Shown here: piece after piece, positions 45,248 to 56,517 of the stretch
Position numbering within the stretch: position 1 is the first letter of the stretch
How the letters are laid out: the number at the start of each line of letters is the position of its first letter
Source: Ctenosaura bakeri
Lineage: Eukaryota; Chordata; Lepidosauria; Squamata; Iguanidae
DNA length: 64,000 bases
Assembly: GCA_948474755.1 (NCBI GenBank)
Contig: CAOLHI010001243.1
Location: 124,001 to 188,000 of the forward strand
Direction: 5' to 3'
Position numbers and translations under genes: made by a program
Notes under the pieces: model-generated
Seen by the model: only the letters and a program-made list of their open reading frames with translations
Database searches by the model: none
What the model was told of the DNA's origin: nothing

Positions 45248-45689
45248 GGCCTTTTCCACATGGGGTTTTTGAAACGGTCCAGCCTGTCCTCCAAGGAGGA
45301 GGTCTGTACCTCAGACCGGACTGGGTCGGACCTAGTTAAGGTAGATCCGTAGCTCAGTCCGGTCCGGAACGACCCCAAGTGGTCCTCCAGCGTATTTTTG
45401 AAAGACCTGATTTTTATGGTCTTTCAAAAGCAAGGAGCATGCCACTGTGAGCCTGCTCCCTTATGCAGATTCGCAGGCTCGCACTGAGCCTGTGATTTGC
45501 CCGGGGGCGGGCTTTAGGCTGGCGAGCTTCAGAGACCCTTGACCAACTGGAAGCTGCCATTTGGGATGCCGGAGCAGTGCGTATTGACGAGCATGCACTG
45601 CTCCAAAGTGCCGTGGGCTGGACCGGGGAGCTGAAAGGTCTGATGAGTAGCGGCGCGGGGCAATTACCTTGCCCAGTGTGGAAAAGGCC
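45248..45689 (-). mobile_element. MITE, subfamily B (copy M8)
   Basis: Starts GGCCTTTTCCACATG and ends AGTGTGGAAAAGGCC, with CTA on both sides (45245-45247 and 45690-45692). It contains the TTTGAAAGACC / GGTCTTTCAAA hairpin (about 45397-45430) and a perfect GGAGCAGTGC / GCACTGCTCC hairpin (45571-45604). It is the reverse complement of M6, and the strand is given relative to M6. Confidence 0.9.
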
Positions 45690-45692
45690 CTA

Positions 45693-46649
45693 TATAGTCT
45701 AGAAGCAAGGCAATGTTGAAGAGTGTGGATGGGTCCATTATATTGTACTCTTCCTATGTTTAGCTAACCTTCTTCTAAACTGTGGGAGCCTACACAGTTC
45801 CCCACTGTGTAGATCTGCAAGTCAGGTGATGGGACTAGGCTTTGGCAGAGTCACTTTTGGGAGTCTCAGAATCCTCAGCCAGCATGTCTAGGACTTGTAG
45901 TCCAAACCCATTCCTTTTCCAAGCTGTGGTGCATATGGGATGACACAGACATGATGGAAAGGACAGGGCTTATGATCTCAGATCTTCTTCAGCTTCACAT
46001 GATTTTAATCTTAGTAGGGTCTTTTCTGCACACTCGTCACTATACTGACTTTGTGTGCATGTGTGTGTGTGCGCGCGTGTGCATGTGAGATATTCGTAAA
46101 ATAAGAATTTGTTAAGAAATAAGCATGATAAACCTTCCTTGAAATGTTGTTCAAGAAATATAAAAATTGGCAAGATGTTGATGCATTTTATAACATAGAA
46201 CTTCAAGATCAACTGTACTAACTTATATTGCTAAGATAAATAAGGTCTTTCAACTAGATAAGAAAGAACAGATAAGTATTCTGGCAGTCATAGTGGCATA
46301 TTTTGCCAATTTCCTGCTGTTCTTATTCTGGGTTTCTTTTTTGTGATGTTCATTGAGAGTACTGTGAAATAGTGCTATCTTTGACTCAGTAAGAGAAGTT
46401 CAGCGCTTAGAAGGTGCTTTGCTTTTTTGTAGTTTCTATCAAACAAAATATGCCATACGTTCACAGTTTATTGAAGAAATAGCCCACGTGGCCCAATTAG
46501 GAAGCCATCACAAGTAGAGGATGTATTATGTTTTGCAACAAGTAAAAGACTGATGGATAAGATGTATAGAACATTCCCAGATATTAAATCTGATGGTATC
46601 CTTTCAGAATAAATGAGAAAGAGATTTAGAGACATTGTTACCAGAAGCC
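45693..46649. other. Unique DNA with one repeat remnant and a (TG)n tract
   Basis: 45845-45925 is a second copy of the CAGCCAGCATG repeat seen at 33045. A TG/GC-alternating tract lies at 46058-46084. No gene recognised. Confidence 0.5.
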
Positions 46650-47128
46650 TGGTAAGGTGCAGGCATGAATTTTGATTGTTGCTTAAAAAAAGTACTCTTG
46701 AGAGTAGTGTATAAAAGAACTTATTAAAGATACCAAATCAATGGTATTCCATTCCCTACACCATTAAAATCAGTTTATAATGTGTTACGTCATGATTGTT
46801 GATATTGTGGCCAACTGTGTGCTGATTATATGCACACCTTTTGGAAATGTGCGAAAACTCAACATTTTTGGTGCCCTGAACAATACATTAAACAAATTAC
46901 AGGGAGTACAATTCTGTAGACTCCTTTGACAGTTTTATGAAATTACTCAAAAGGGCATGTGGACAAGAATGATACAGAGATAGTAATTAATCACATTGCT
47001 CCAAAAATATTTGTGATGTAGCTTCACATTGGAAAAGAAATATGATGCTTCACCCCAATGGACTGGTTTTGCAGAGTATGGGAATTTGCAGTTACAATGA
47101 AAATCATGATTTATATACAGAGAATTGT
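46650..47128 (+). pseudogene. L1 LINE ORF2 C-terminal fragment
   Basis: One frame at 46791-46890 reads HDC*YCGQLCADYMHTFWKC, matching the C-terminal Cys-rich motif of L1 ORF2 (C-W-x-C-G ... H-x3-W-x-C); the tryptophan codon has become TGA. Further on, another frame reads DWFCRVWEFAVTMK (about 47059-47100), the conserved W-x3-VWE-A segment near the ORF2 end. Stops and frameshifts make it dead. It is 5'-truncated. Confidence 0.75.
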
Positions 47129-47823
47129 GGGTGTGTATGCCAGCCCTATCTATAGCTGTAAACCAATAAATGTGGGTTATTCCTACCAACTCATCTTGGT
47201 GTATTGGTGTGTTATTTTGTGCATAGCAGGACTCATCCCTGCCATGCAAGAGCACTGTGCACTTACTTACATAGTGAATTTGTGAGCTAGGTGGGAAGTG
47301 GAGCACTACTAGACTCCAGATCATGGCAGTCATCTGGCTCCTTCCTCCTAGAGGTCTGTGCAGCTTGGCACAGGCCTGGGAGGAAATGGAAACTGCCAAT
47401 CAATGAATTTAAATCGTGGTATGACAATTCTCACAGCTTTTGGGGTGGCAGGCATGGGTCCTAGAACTGGAACAAAGGTTAGCAGTGTCTTCTAGGCATT
47501 GATAATATTGGGGAGTTCCCTTAAAGGATCTGAGGTATGTGGGAGAAAGTGATTCTGTCCAGCTTGGGGATGATACCTTCCCTGCACTTCCTGGTGGCAA
47601 GCGGGGCCAATGTAGGATATCCACCCAAGTGGATCCTTCCCTCTCATCCTAAGGGTTCCAGCTCTGGGCCAGAAGGTTTGGTTCATTGATTAAAAGATAG
47701 CTTGGTCAATGCCTGGATTTGGATGCTGTAACCAGTATGTGGCCTATGCCTTCCAATTCATTTTGCGGTACTGGTGTCTTATTTTGCACATAGTGCACCC
47801 CCGAACACACAATATGATGTCTT
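47129..47823. other. Unidentified segment between two L1 pieces
   Basis: It separates the L1 fragment above from a second one below. About 50 bases at 47186-47231 (CAACTCATCTTGGTGTATTG...) recur diverged at 47753-47799 (CAATTCATTTTGCGGTACTG...). It is GC-richer than its surroundings. The minus-strand frames in it show no known motif. It may be an inserted retroelement or part of one. Confidence 0.4.
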
Positions 47824-48110
47824 GCTCAGTTGATTGGTTTTTTACAGAATATGGAAATCTGTAGTTATAAATAAACTCATGCTTTATATACAGAGAATTG
47901 CAACTTCATCATAGTTTGAAATTATAAATTTAGTGGTGAAATACACCATTTTTACATGTTTACATCTAAGTAAGTGTATTAGTTTATGAACTGGATATTG
48001 TTGAATGGGGAGATCATTTGACTACTTTCCCCCATTTCTAAAGGAAAATAATTTTTTCTTCTATATTATATCTTGCTTCTTCTGTATTTTAATAATTTTA
48101 TGATAAGAAG
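47824..48110 (+). pseudogene. Second L1 fragment, end of ORF2 and 3' region
   Basis: The first 70 bases (GATTGGTTTTTTACAG ... TATATACAGAGAATTG) repeat 47058-47128 of the previous L1 piece with about 80 percent identity by eye. A broken frame continues to ISKGK-like residues and an AT-rich end near ATAAGAAGAAAAG. It is too decayed for more detail. Confidence 0.5.
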
Positions 48111-48126
48111 AAAAGTTATTCTTACA

Positions 48127-48436
48127 TTCATGGAACCACATAGTACAGTGGTTTGAGTAGTGGCCTAGGACTCCAGGAGAGCAGGGTTAGAATCCCTTTT
48201 CAACCATGGGAACCCACTGGGTGACATTAAGGAAGTTATGTCAAGGTTTTCTGCTGAGTCAGACATGGTCTCCTCTAAGTGGACAGCAGAAAATGAGGTG
48301 ATGTGGCCAGAGGTGCAGGTCCACCTCAGTCTGAGAGGAAGGTAAGGGCAAACTTCTTCTGAATTAATCTTCCCAGAAAACCCTATAACAGGCTTGCCAT
48401 GAATTTGAGCTGACTTGAAGGCACATAGCAACAACA
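48127..48436 (+). mobile_element. tRNA-derived SINE (copy S5), near full length
   Basis: Head ACATAGTACAGTGGTTTGAG, box B GGGTTAGAATCCC, AACCCACTGGGTGAC, then GAGAGGAAGGTAAGGGCAAA, ACCCTATAACAGGCTTGCC and the tail TAGCAACAACAG. An extra block of about 80 bases (GTCAGACATGG...GTGGCCAGAGGTG) lies in the middle compared with other copies. Confidence 0.8.
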
Positions 48437-50456
48437 GAGTTGAGCCTGATTGATACTTGGATGCAAGACTACCAGAAAATCTCCATGTGGGGAAAATAAA
48501 GAATTCTGACTGAAAGGCTGAAGAACTGCCAGTTAAAGTCTTATTATAAGACATTTTCCTATGTTCCTAAGACTACCATTTTGTCCTGTACTACTTCCAA
48601 ACAAGAAAGTCCACCATACGGAGCATTAGAGAATGCATAAAGAATGTTGCTTGTTTCAGATAGCTTGTTTCTATTCTTGACCTTTTGGTTGTGATTACTG
48701 AAGCTATGACTTTAGTTTACTCATATTTAACCTAATAATCACATATCTCACCTTATTATTCCTGGGTGGGGTTACAAGTACAACTACAAAAACTGCTGCA
48801 CAAGGAACAACAAATGCTGATATCTTTCTTTTGTCATCATACTGAAAAGGAGGTCTACTTATTCCCTGTCCCTCCAGATGTTGCTAAACTATTTTTCTCA
48901 GGATCTCCCATCAGTGGCAGTCTGGAAGATGAATTAGAATTCAGCCACATTTTGCAGGTATTATATCCTGTTTTGTACAGCACTCAGTACAAAACAGGGT
49001 GGCATCTTTAAGGTTCACATCTATTAGAATGAGATTTCATGGATTAAAATCTTTCTTCCCACATGAATGAGGTATAATCTTAGAGGCTCTCACACACGTC
49101 AGGTGTACATCAGGCATACATAGCATGCATGTCCTTAGTACGCATTTTGAAGATACAAGCATGTCTGAAATAGGAAATAGCATCTGGGCTGAGATATAAG
49201 TGTGTCTCCTAAGAGCTGTTGAATTGTTTATTAATTTTATTTTCATAATCATGCAAATAATATTTTTTTAAAAAAATGTATGTCCAATTTGTCTTTTTTC
49301 TCCTTACACTTTATTGAATTCATCAGTTAAAAAAATTAGTGATGCCTTGACACTTCTAGTAATTTGATTTCTTATAGGATATTGAACCTAATTAACCCAT
49401 CGCCACTATTACTAGTAGCTCATCTTCCATATCATCTTCAATTAATTCTTTAATGTTATTTCAAGTTAGAGTAAATAGGGCATTCTTCATTCTCTGATTT
49501 AGATGTACCTATCTTACAATTGAACACATACATTAAAATCATGTTGTAAAATAAATCTTGGGTGATGACATTTTCCTCTGACCTTTGTTATTTATGCCTG
49601 GGTAATAAATGATTTTTCCGTAGTGAGGCATCTTTCAATATTGTGTATACAACTGGTTTACTGTAAATATTCCATGAATCATGATTCCATGATTCTACCT
49701 TTTGTCCTGAAAGATCTCCCAAAATGTGACTAGTGAGTGGGAATTATACAGAATGCCTCATATTCTCATGCAAGGCAGAGAGGGACTGAAGAATTTTTTT
49801 TTTTTTTTGGCACATAAGAATAGAATAAGTAATTACATACCTACTCAAGAGCAGGGATTAACAGCTTGTAACCTCCGACTATGCCTAGACAAAAACATCC
49901 AGCAGATCTAGTTATGAAAGGCTATGGTGAAGGAGGGAGGTATTGCAGCCCAGCAATTCTAGGGGGTTACACCTTCTGCAGGCTCACTGTAGAGAATTTT
50001 TCATGCTCAAATAGGTTCACATTGTAGTTCCATAGTGCCTATTCCAAAGAAAGTGCCACATAGTTCAGTGTGTCTGCTTCCTGGTAAGGAACTACTCTGT
50101 TGGAAGGCAAACCTTTGCATTAATTTTATACTTTAGCTCTATTTTTTATGGAATTGTAAGCATCTTTGACTTCTATCCATGGGAAGGTAGAAAGATATTA
50201 ATTCAATAATCTCAATAAATATTAGCTCAATAAATTAAAGATATTAATTCAATAAGTTGCATCTTTAATCTTCCTGAATACTGGGCAATATTGCTGAAGC
50301 AGTATCTCTGGTACAGTGCTACATATCTTTTAACCTTAGCTATGTCTTGTGTTTACTAGGAATATTTGTATTCTTTGTCCTTGTATGTTAGAATGCATAG
50401 TTTCCAATTCCTTCCTACCTTGGTGAAGAAGAAAATGAAGGTTCAATGGAGAGAAA
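48437..50456. other. Mostly unique DNA
   Basis: A half copy of the CCTCCAGATGTTG repeat lies at 48866-48930. ATTCCATGATTCTACC near 49684 is too short to assign. No gene seen. Confidence 0.45.
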
Positions 50457-50760
50457 AAATGTGTGTGTGTGTGTGTGGGGGGGTTTGTGCGAAAAGCTAG
50501 TTTTCTGTGCATAAAATGGGTTTCCTGTCTAGAAAAAAAACCATTTCCTGCACAGAAAACACCTTTTATTTTTGCACCAGAAACCCTCATGAGTTCTCCA
50601 CATAATAATTCCTCTGAACCATTTTTTGGATGTTCAGACAAAGAATATGCAGAAATATATATATATTGTGCAAAATACTCTGTTTCCTGTAGAGGATACA
50701 TGTTTTCTACACATATACTGTGCAGAAAAGCTGTGCAGAAAAAAATGTGTTCTTTCTCCT
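50457..50760. repeat. Region of alternating TTTCTGTGCA / TGCAGAAAA units
   Basis: After a (GT)n-G run (50460-50487), short units such as TTTTCTGTGCATAAAATG, TTTCCTGCACAGAAAA, TTTTGCACCAGAAA, CTGTGCAGAAAAGC and TGTGCAGAAAAA recur in both orientations. The open frames across it on both strands follow from these units. I do not recognise the family. Confidence 0.5.
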
Positions 50761-51019
50761 CAGAATAATTGCCTCGGAGAATTGGAAAAGCACAAAAAAA
50801 TCTTCCCGTCTGGCCTGTTCTTATTGACAGGGGTCTTTGAAGTGTTGGGGAATCCATTACTCTGCCAAGAAATGTACAGTAACATTTTTTTCGTTTCTAA
50901 TACCTAGTAACTAATATATATTCTTTAAATAAATAAATACATTCTGTAAATATCACATGGATATTTGAGTAGGTTTTGAGGGTTTTAAAGCTTCCGTGAT
51001 TAATTTTGGATGAAGTCTT

Positions 51020-51064
<45 letters not shown>

Positions 51065-52288
51065 TTCTCTCACACATGATAAGCTTAACCAGATATACAC
51101 ATCTTATAAGTACTCCAAAAGTAGTTTGCTTTTGAAACGAGTCCCTTCCAAAGTTACTGTTACATTGCCTTACAATAGAGTAAGGTATTACATTTGGAGA
51201 GAGATGCATGGCTGGACCCTTTCTGCTTTGCTTACAGTGGAAAAGCTGACCTGACATAAAGTAACATTCTGAGTCACATCTTGTAAAAGGTCTTTTTTTT
51301 GGGGGGGGGGTCTACAGCTCTCATAATTCCTCATGAAGCATGGCTACTGGATACGCTGTCTAAAGAAATCTGGATGTTGCAGTTGAAAAAAAAAGGTGAT
51401 TTTCACAACTCTGTTTTGAGACCACATACAATTTGTGGTGAACGCTTAAGCTGCAAATTTTGAAGTGTTAATTCTTTTTAATCATAACTAAAAGGAAGTA
51501 TTTACCAGGGTTAAGGGCTAATCACCAATGACATTTTGTTGTCTGTAGTGGGACAGCAAATGTTACTCTCCTTCCTGACCCTTCAAGGCATATAGTAGTC
51601 AAAGCTGGATGCACTGTTTTGGCAAATGAGGCAGAAAATCCCAGAAGCATCTCTACTCATCCCTGGCAAGAAAAATGTAACAATGATAGAACAAATGACT
51701 AACTAATTGCTTCCATTTCATGATGCCACAGATGACATGGTCACCTCACTCTGATAGGATCAGCGTTATAGTTTAGATTGTAGCGCAAGATCATGCTTTC
51801 TTAAGAAGCTAAGAAACCTAGGTGTTCATACTGCAACACTTCCTTTTAAAAAGAACATTGCTGCCAGGTACCTCTCCTTTTGTAGACTATTAAAGGGAAA
51901 CAGTGATGTTATGTCAGATGGACCACCATCCTCTTTTCTTTTTTTCAAGGACACATTTAGTACAATCAGAGCAGCAGTTTTGTTCTTCAAAAGATGTAAC
52001 ACAAACTTCCCTTCACTGATAACATTCAGTGGACTTCCACAGACTGACACTCTTGACCACAGACGCTACAGTGACACTATTTGCTGCCCAATAAAGTTAC
52101 ATTAGACCTGCAGAGACTGATTTTATATAGCTTACAAAGGAGTGCTGGTGCCTCGAGAGACAAGATCCATCTAGTTCAGCTTGGAAGAAGCTATGAAGTT
52201 GGGATCTGAAGACTAGTTGTTGTAGTGGTAGGTATTGGCAGGAGATTGAAGCAGAGTTTAACTTCATAAATTGTTTAATCACTTTTTA
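50761..52288. other. Unique DNA with one microsatellite
   Basis: A (CT)n-(CA)n tract lies at 51027-51064, and a T-then-G run at 51293-51310. No gene recognised. Confidence 0.5.
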
Positions 52289-52437
52289 AGTAAGTAATAT
52301 ATTTATGGATTTATTAAAGACTTGGTATAGCGTTAATCTGTATCATTTCTAAATTTGTTGTTAGCTGCCTTGAGTCCTATTGTTAGAGGAAAGGCAGACA
52401 GGCTTATAAATGAATTAAATAAATAAAAATAAAATAT
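52289..52437 (+). repeat. LINE 3'-end repeat (copy R5), plus strand
   Basis: TTGTTAGCTGCCTTGAGTCC, AGGAAAGGCAGACAGG, then AATGAATTAAATAAATAAAA. This is the plus-strand version of the GCCTTTCTCCC-type tail, ending in an AAATAAATA repeat. Confidence 0.6.
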
Positions 52438-52524
52438 TTAGGAACTGGGCTTCCACCCACACATTTGCTATACTGTATCCACATGAATATATCATAATGT
52501 GCTTTAAAGCCCACATTTAACTAT

Positions 52525-52741
52525 GGCCATTTCCACATGGGGTTTTTAAAACAGTGCAGTGCATCCTCCACGGAGGACATCTGCACCTAGGAGTGGACTG
52601 GGTCAGACCTACTTAACATAGATCAGCACATCAGCCCGCTCTAAGTGGTTGTCCAGCATGCTTTTGAAAGACCGCTAAAAACAGGTTTTTCAAAAGCATG
52701 AAGCACGCCACTGCGAGCCTGCTCCCTTATGCAGATTCACA
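52525..52741 (-). mobile_element. MITE, subfamily B (copy M9), right half missing
   Basis: Starts GGCCATTTCCACATGG after TAT and follows M8 (CATCCTCCACGGAGGAC, GACTGGGTCAGACC, TGAAAGACC...TTTTTCAAAAGC, CTGCTCCCTTATGCAGATTC). It stops at 52741. Next comes a TTGAAAATG tandem repeat (52742-52787), then a CR1 fragment. The other half is not found nearby, so this is a deletion or rearrangement junction. Confidence 0.8.
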
Positions 52742-52787
52742 TTGAAAATGTTGAAAATGTTGAAAATGTGAAAATGTTGAAATTCAT

Positions 52788-53440
52788 TTTGTTAGCTTTG
52801 GCCCAGCTCTCCAATCTGTCAAGGTCATTTTGAAATTTGATCCTGTCCTCTGGGTATTAGCAACCCCTCCCAATTTGGTATCATCTACAAATTTGATCAG
52901 CATGCCCTCTACTCCTTCATCCAAGTCATTGATGAAGATGTTGAATAGTTCTGGGCCCAGGACAGAACCCTGAGGCAACCCACTAGTCACTTCTCTCTAG
53001 AATGAAAAACATCCATTGGTGAGCACCCTTTGGGTTCGGTCAGTCAACCATTTACAAATCCAACTAACAGTAGCCCTGCCCAGCCCACATTTGATAATCT
53101 TCTTTGCAAGAATGTCATGGGGAATTTTGTCAAAGGCCTTACTTAAATCAGGATATGCTACATCTACAGCATTCCCTTCATCTATCAAGCTTGTAACTCT
53201 ATCATAAAAAGAGGTAAGATGACTTATTTGGCATGACTTATTTCTGAGAAATCTATGTTGACTTTTGGCGATTACAGCATTGCTTTCTAAGTAATAATAA
53301 ACCAATTGTTTAATTATCTGCCCTAGGATCTTTCCCTGGTATTGATGTCAGGCTGACCAGGTGGTAATTATTTGGGTCCTCTTTTTTTCTCTTTCTTTTT
53401 TCCTCCTTGATAAAGAGGCCTGTCTCTGAGAGCAGGAATT
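52788..53440 (-). pseudogene. CR1 LINE reverse transcriptase fragment
   Basis: On the minus strand, in order: EDPNNYHLVSLTSIPGK, SKSCQ-like NKSCQISHLTSFYD, DLSKAFDKIPHDIL, then in a second frame [20 protein letters not shown] and [14 protein letters not shown]. These are reverse transcriptase blocks of CR1 ORF2; the catalytic FADD box reads FVDD, with both aspartates kept. At least two frameshifts break the frame. Both the endonuclease part and the 3' end are absent. Confidence 0.85.
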
Positions 53441-54583
53441 TCCCTTTCTTTCCTGGGAAAGGTGATAGAAAATTAGTCATCTCATTTCTGAAGAAAACAA
53501 ACCATGCAAGAGTATATAATCCATATGTGAAGGAATTTCCTTTTTTTTCTTGGTTTTGGTAAATGAAAACATTGGTGTAATGACCAAGAACTCCAAGGCC
53601 CATCCGGACCTAAGAGAACAATGTTATGTCTAGTAAGGTAGACCTGGGAAACATCTCTTGTTGAGGCTGTGTAAGCATTTAGCCAAAGGGATGTGATAAC
53701 ATTTTATTTGCCTGTTTATGTTTCTGCATATATTGTCATCAATGAAGTGGCAAGTCATCCTCAGTGTCTTAGTTTTATTTCAGTCTATCCCTGAACCTAA
53801 AATGGGCAGGACCTGAATGGATCAGGCCCTCCATAAAGGTAGGTTTTTTTACACTCATGCTTTGACATATTTGTCTAATTTACTGCTTAAAACCTAAGTA
53901 CAAATGTATATGATGCTCTTAGCATGTACATATTTAGAAGAGGTTATCTCAAGTTATGAATAATGTCCATGCCTAGAATGTTCATTTACACTTTATATTT
54001 GCTTATTCATCCACTTGGTTTCGTGATTGGTCACTGGAAGGTATCTATAGGCTTAATTTGCAAATCTGATTCCTGCAATAAATTTCCCCTCAGTATGCAT
54101 AGTGAAATATCAGAGTCAGACAATGTGGCATTGCAATTTTCCCACTCTTTTATTAGTTGAGACCACCTAGCAGGTTTACTCCATTCCACCCCATAGGATG
54201 GCTGATCCTGGTGAGAAATTTACCAGGATGACTGAAAAACATCAGTTTCCAGTATTAGTGACATTCATAAAAAGCAAACTTGAATTCATCAGGATTCCTT
54301 TTCAAATAAGTTTTAAGATCTGTATTGTATTTCAGTTTTGCACACTAAAGCAGAAAGCAGAGGAAGGCTAGACAATGATTTTAAATTATTCACATATCTT
54401 AGTTGAGACAATGTCTGTTGTTGCCAAATGTGAGGCCTGTGAAAAACGCCTTGATTTTTATATAGAGATAATATTTGTCACACGCCACCTTCTCCATCAT
54501 CACAGGTAGTGTTGCAGCAGTTAGAAAAGTTGCATCTGGTATAATTATCCTCTGTGAAAATCTCAAATATATGTACGTATACA
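53441..54583. other. Unique DNA, nothing recognised
   Basis: No gene or repeat family recognised. Confidence 0.45.
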
Positions 54584-54650
54584 CACGCACACACACACAC
54601 ACACTATATGCACACACACACACACACGTATATATATATATATACTGCAG
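54584..54650. repeat. Compound (AC)n-(TA)n microsatellite
   Basis: Two AC tracts interrupted by TATATGC, followed by a TA tract. Confidence 0.9.
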
Positions 54651-56314
54651 TTGAAACACATGCATAGACACATACTGCAATTGAAATAATAATTTCAGTG
54701 GACCAATAGATACAGAATTGCAGTCCGGAATCACTGAATGGTTTTCTACATTTTTATTATCAGTAGTATTAATGTTATTGTGCAGCAAAATGGAGCTGAA
54801 CCTGACAAAAACTCTGTGTATATCTCTGTAATGTTAAAATGCTTGATGTCCATTCATTTCCAGCCTCTCTTGTTTGTTTCACCATCCATCATCTAAAAAA
54901 AGAGGGGGCAACATCATCTTACCTGTTTTGAAAAATAATGCTGCTTCAGCAACAGGCTATAAATAATTCTTCAACGCAAATATATCGATGGGCCAAAACT
55001 TTCTTACTGCTGTGACAGTGCAAATTGAGATGAATGCTACTATCACAGGAAATACACTTGAACAAAGAATGGAATTTGCTGTGGCAACTTCACTCCAGTG
55101 AACCAAACAAGTCAATTTTATTCCCTTGATCTCCTTTTGAGAATACCTTTCTACATAACAATGAACTGGATTATCACTTCATAGGGCAGATTACACGATG
55201 CAGATGGAGGGCAGAGCAGCAGAGTGACCTAATTATGGCCATCTACCATTTTCCAGCTTGGGCTGAATGTCATGTAGTTGGATTTGTGGATAGTTCCAGC
55301 TTCTAATACTAGAATACTACATACAGTATGTGTTTCTGCACCCCTAGGGGTTACATAAAAAGCAATCTTTGGTGAAATCTACTTTGTACTATTTGAAGGT
55401 AAGAAGACCCTTGGTTCATCAGGTGAAATGATCCTCTAGTCCTGTATCTGTTCTGTCAGTGACCAACAAAGTGCTTCTGAGAAACTCATAACCAAGAATT
55501 CACGGTGGCTGCCTGAAACAAGCTGTCATATAGCTATCATGACTAAAAAGGCATTGATAACTCTACTGTGGCCTTAAGGAAAAATAATCTGTTGTTTCAT
55601 AAACTACTCTATTTTATTAACTAGATTTGATGCCAGTTTTTGTGCTGTCTGAGGTGGGAAGACCAGCCTTCTCCCTCTTGTTTTTGTTTTGCAGCAGCAT
55701 GTGATGGTAGCACTTCAGTAGAACTGCCTCACTCTGAGAAGCAACCAGAATCCGAGAATGTCTACATCACTCAGCACTGACAGAGTTCTGTGTCCTCTGT
55801 CACAACGCCTCACTCAGAGCAAGGCAATGGACCTTTCTGGCTGCTTTGGAAACCTCTACCAGACACTTTCCCAATGTATTACTTGTTTCTCAGTGCATAG
55901 TGCTTAGAGGTCTTCCTTCAGAGAAAGATATTATGCCTGTTAGCTATCTGGACAATTCCAGAGCTTTCAGTAGTTGGCAGGACTGTATCCAGAAGTTTTG
56001 GTCAACTACAGGGTTTTGTGGCTGGCAGACCTCTCCAGAATATTCACCAATATTTTGCCTCAGGAAGAACCCCTCAAGGCAAGACATTGGGTGTGTCAGG
56101 CACCACATGGCAGGTAAGTAGGTGTTGACAATGGCAATGCCTACTACCACAGTTACACACAGCTATGTGGATGTGCTCAGTTGTTGTCCTGATAGCTGGT
56201 CCTCTGGGCTGTGGGTGAGGATGCACAAACTATTTTTCCTAGTCGACTTTCTGAAATTGACCTCAAGAGACAGTTGGCTCTGTATTAACATGAATGTTAT
56301 TTTGCCACTATTGT
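54651..56314. other. Unique DNA, candidate conserved element and possible exon
   Basis: 54900-55270 is complex, repeat-free sequence that could be conserved non-coding. At 55671-55694 a pyrimidine tract ending TTTTGCAG is a strong 3' splice site, and a 29-codon frame follows (to the TGA at 55780). No known protein is recognised. Confidence 0.35.
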
Positions 56315-56517
56315 TGTTGTTGTTGTTGTTTTGTGCCCTCAAAGTCATTTCTGACTTATGGCAACTCTAAGGTAAACCTATCACGGATTTTTCTGGGGCT
56401 GAGAGTGTGTGACACATTCAAAGTCAGCCAGTGGGTTTTCATGGCTGAGTGGGGAATTGAACCCTGGTTTCCAGGGCTGTAGTCCAATGCTCAAAACACT
56501 ATACTAGGCTGGCTCTC
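56315..56517 (-). mobile_element. tRNA-derived SINE (copy S6), minus strand
   Basis: Read on the plus strand it starts with a TTG repeat tail (TTGTTGTTGTTGTT), then TCATTTCTGACTTATGGCAA, AAACCTATCACGG, AGTGGGTTTTCATGGCTGAG and the box B complement GGAATTGAACCC (about 56453-56464). It is a good Sauria-type copy in reverse. Confidence 0.85.

Noticed and set aside
46947..47399. Minus-strand frame of 150 codons
   Set aside because: It is antisense to the L1 fragment and an unidentified segment; the sense strand explains its first part.
48165..48554. Minus-strand frame of 129 codons
   Set aside because: It is antisense to the SINE at 48127.
50336..50857. Open frame of 173 codons on the minus strand
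   Set aside because: It crosses a (GT)n tract and the TGTGCAGAAAA units and has no recognisable domain.
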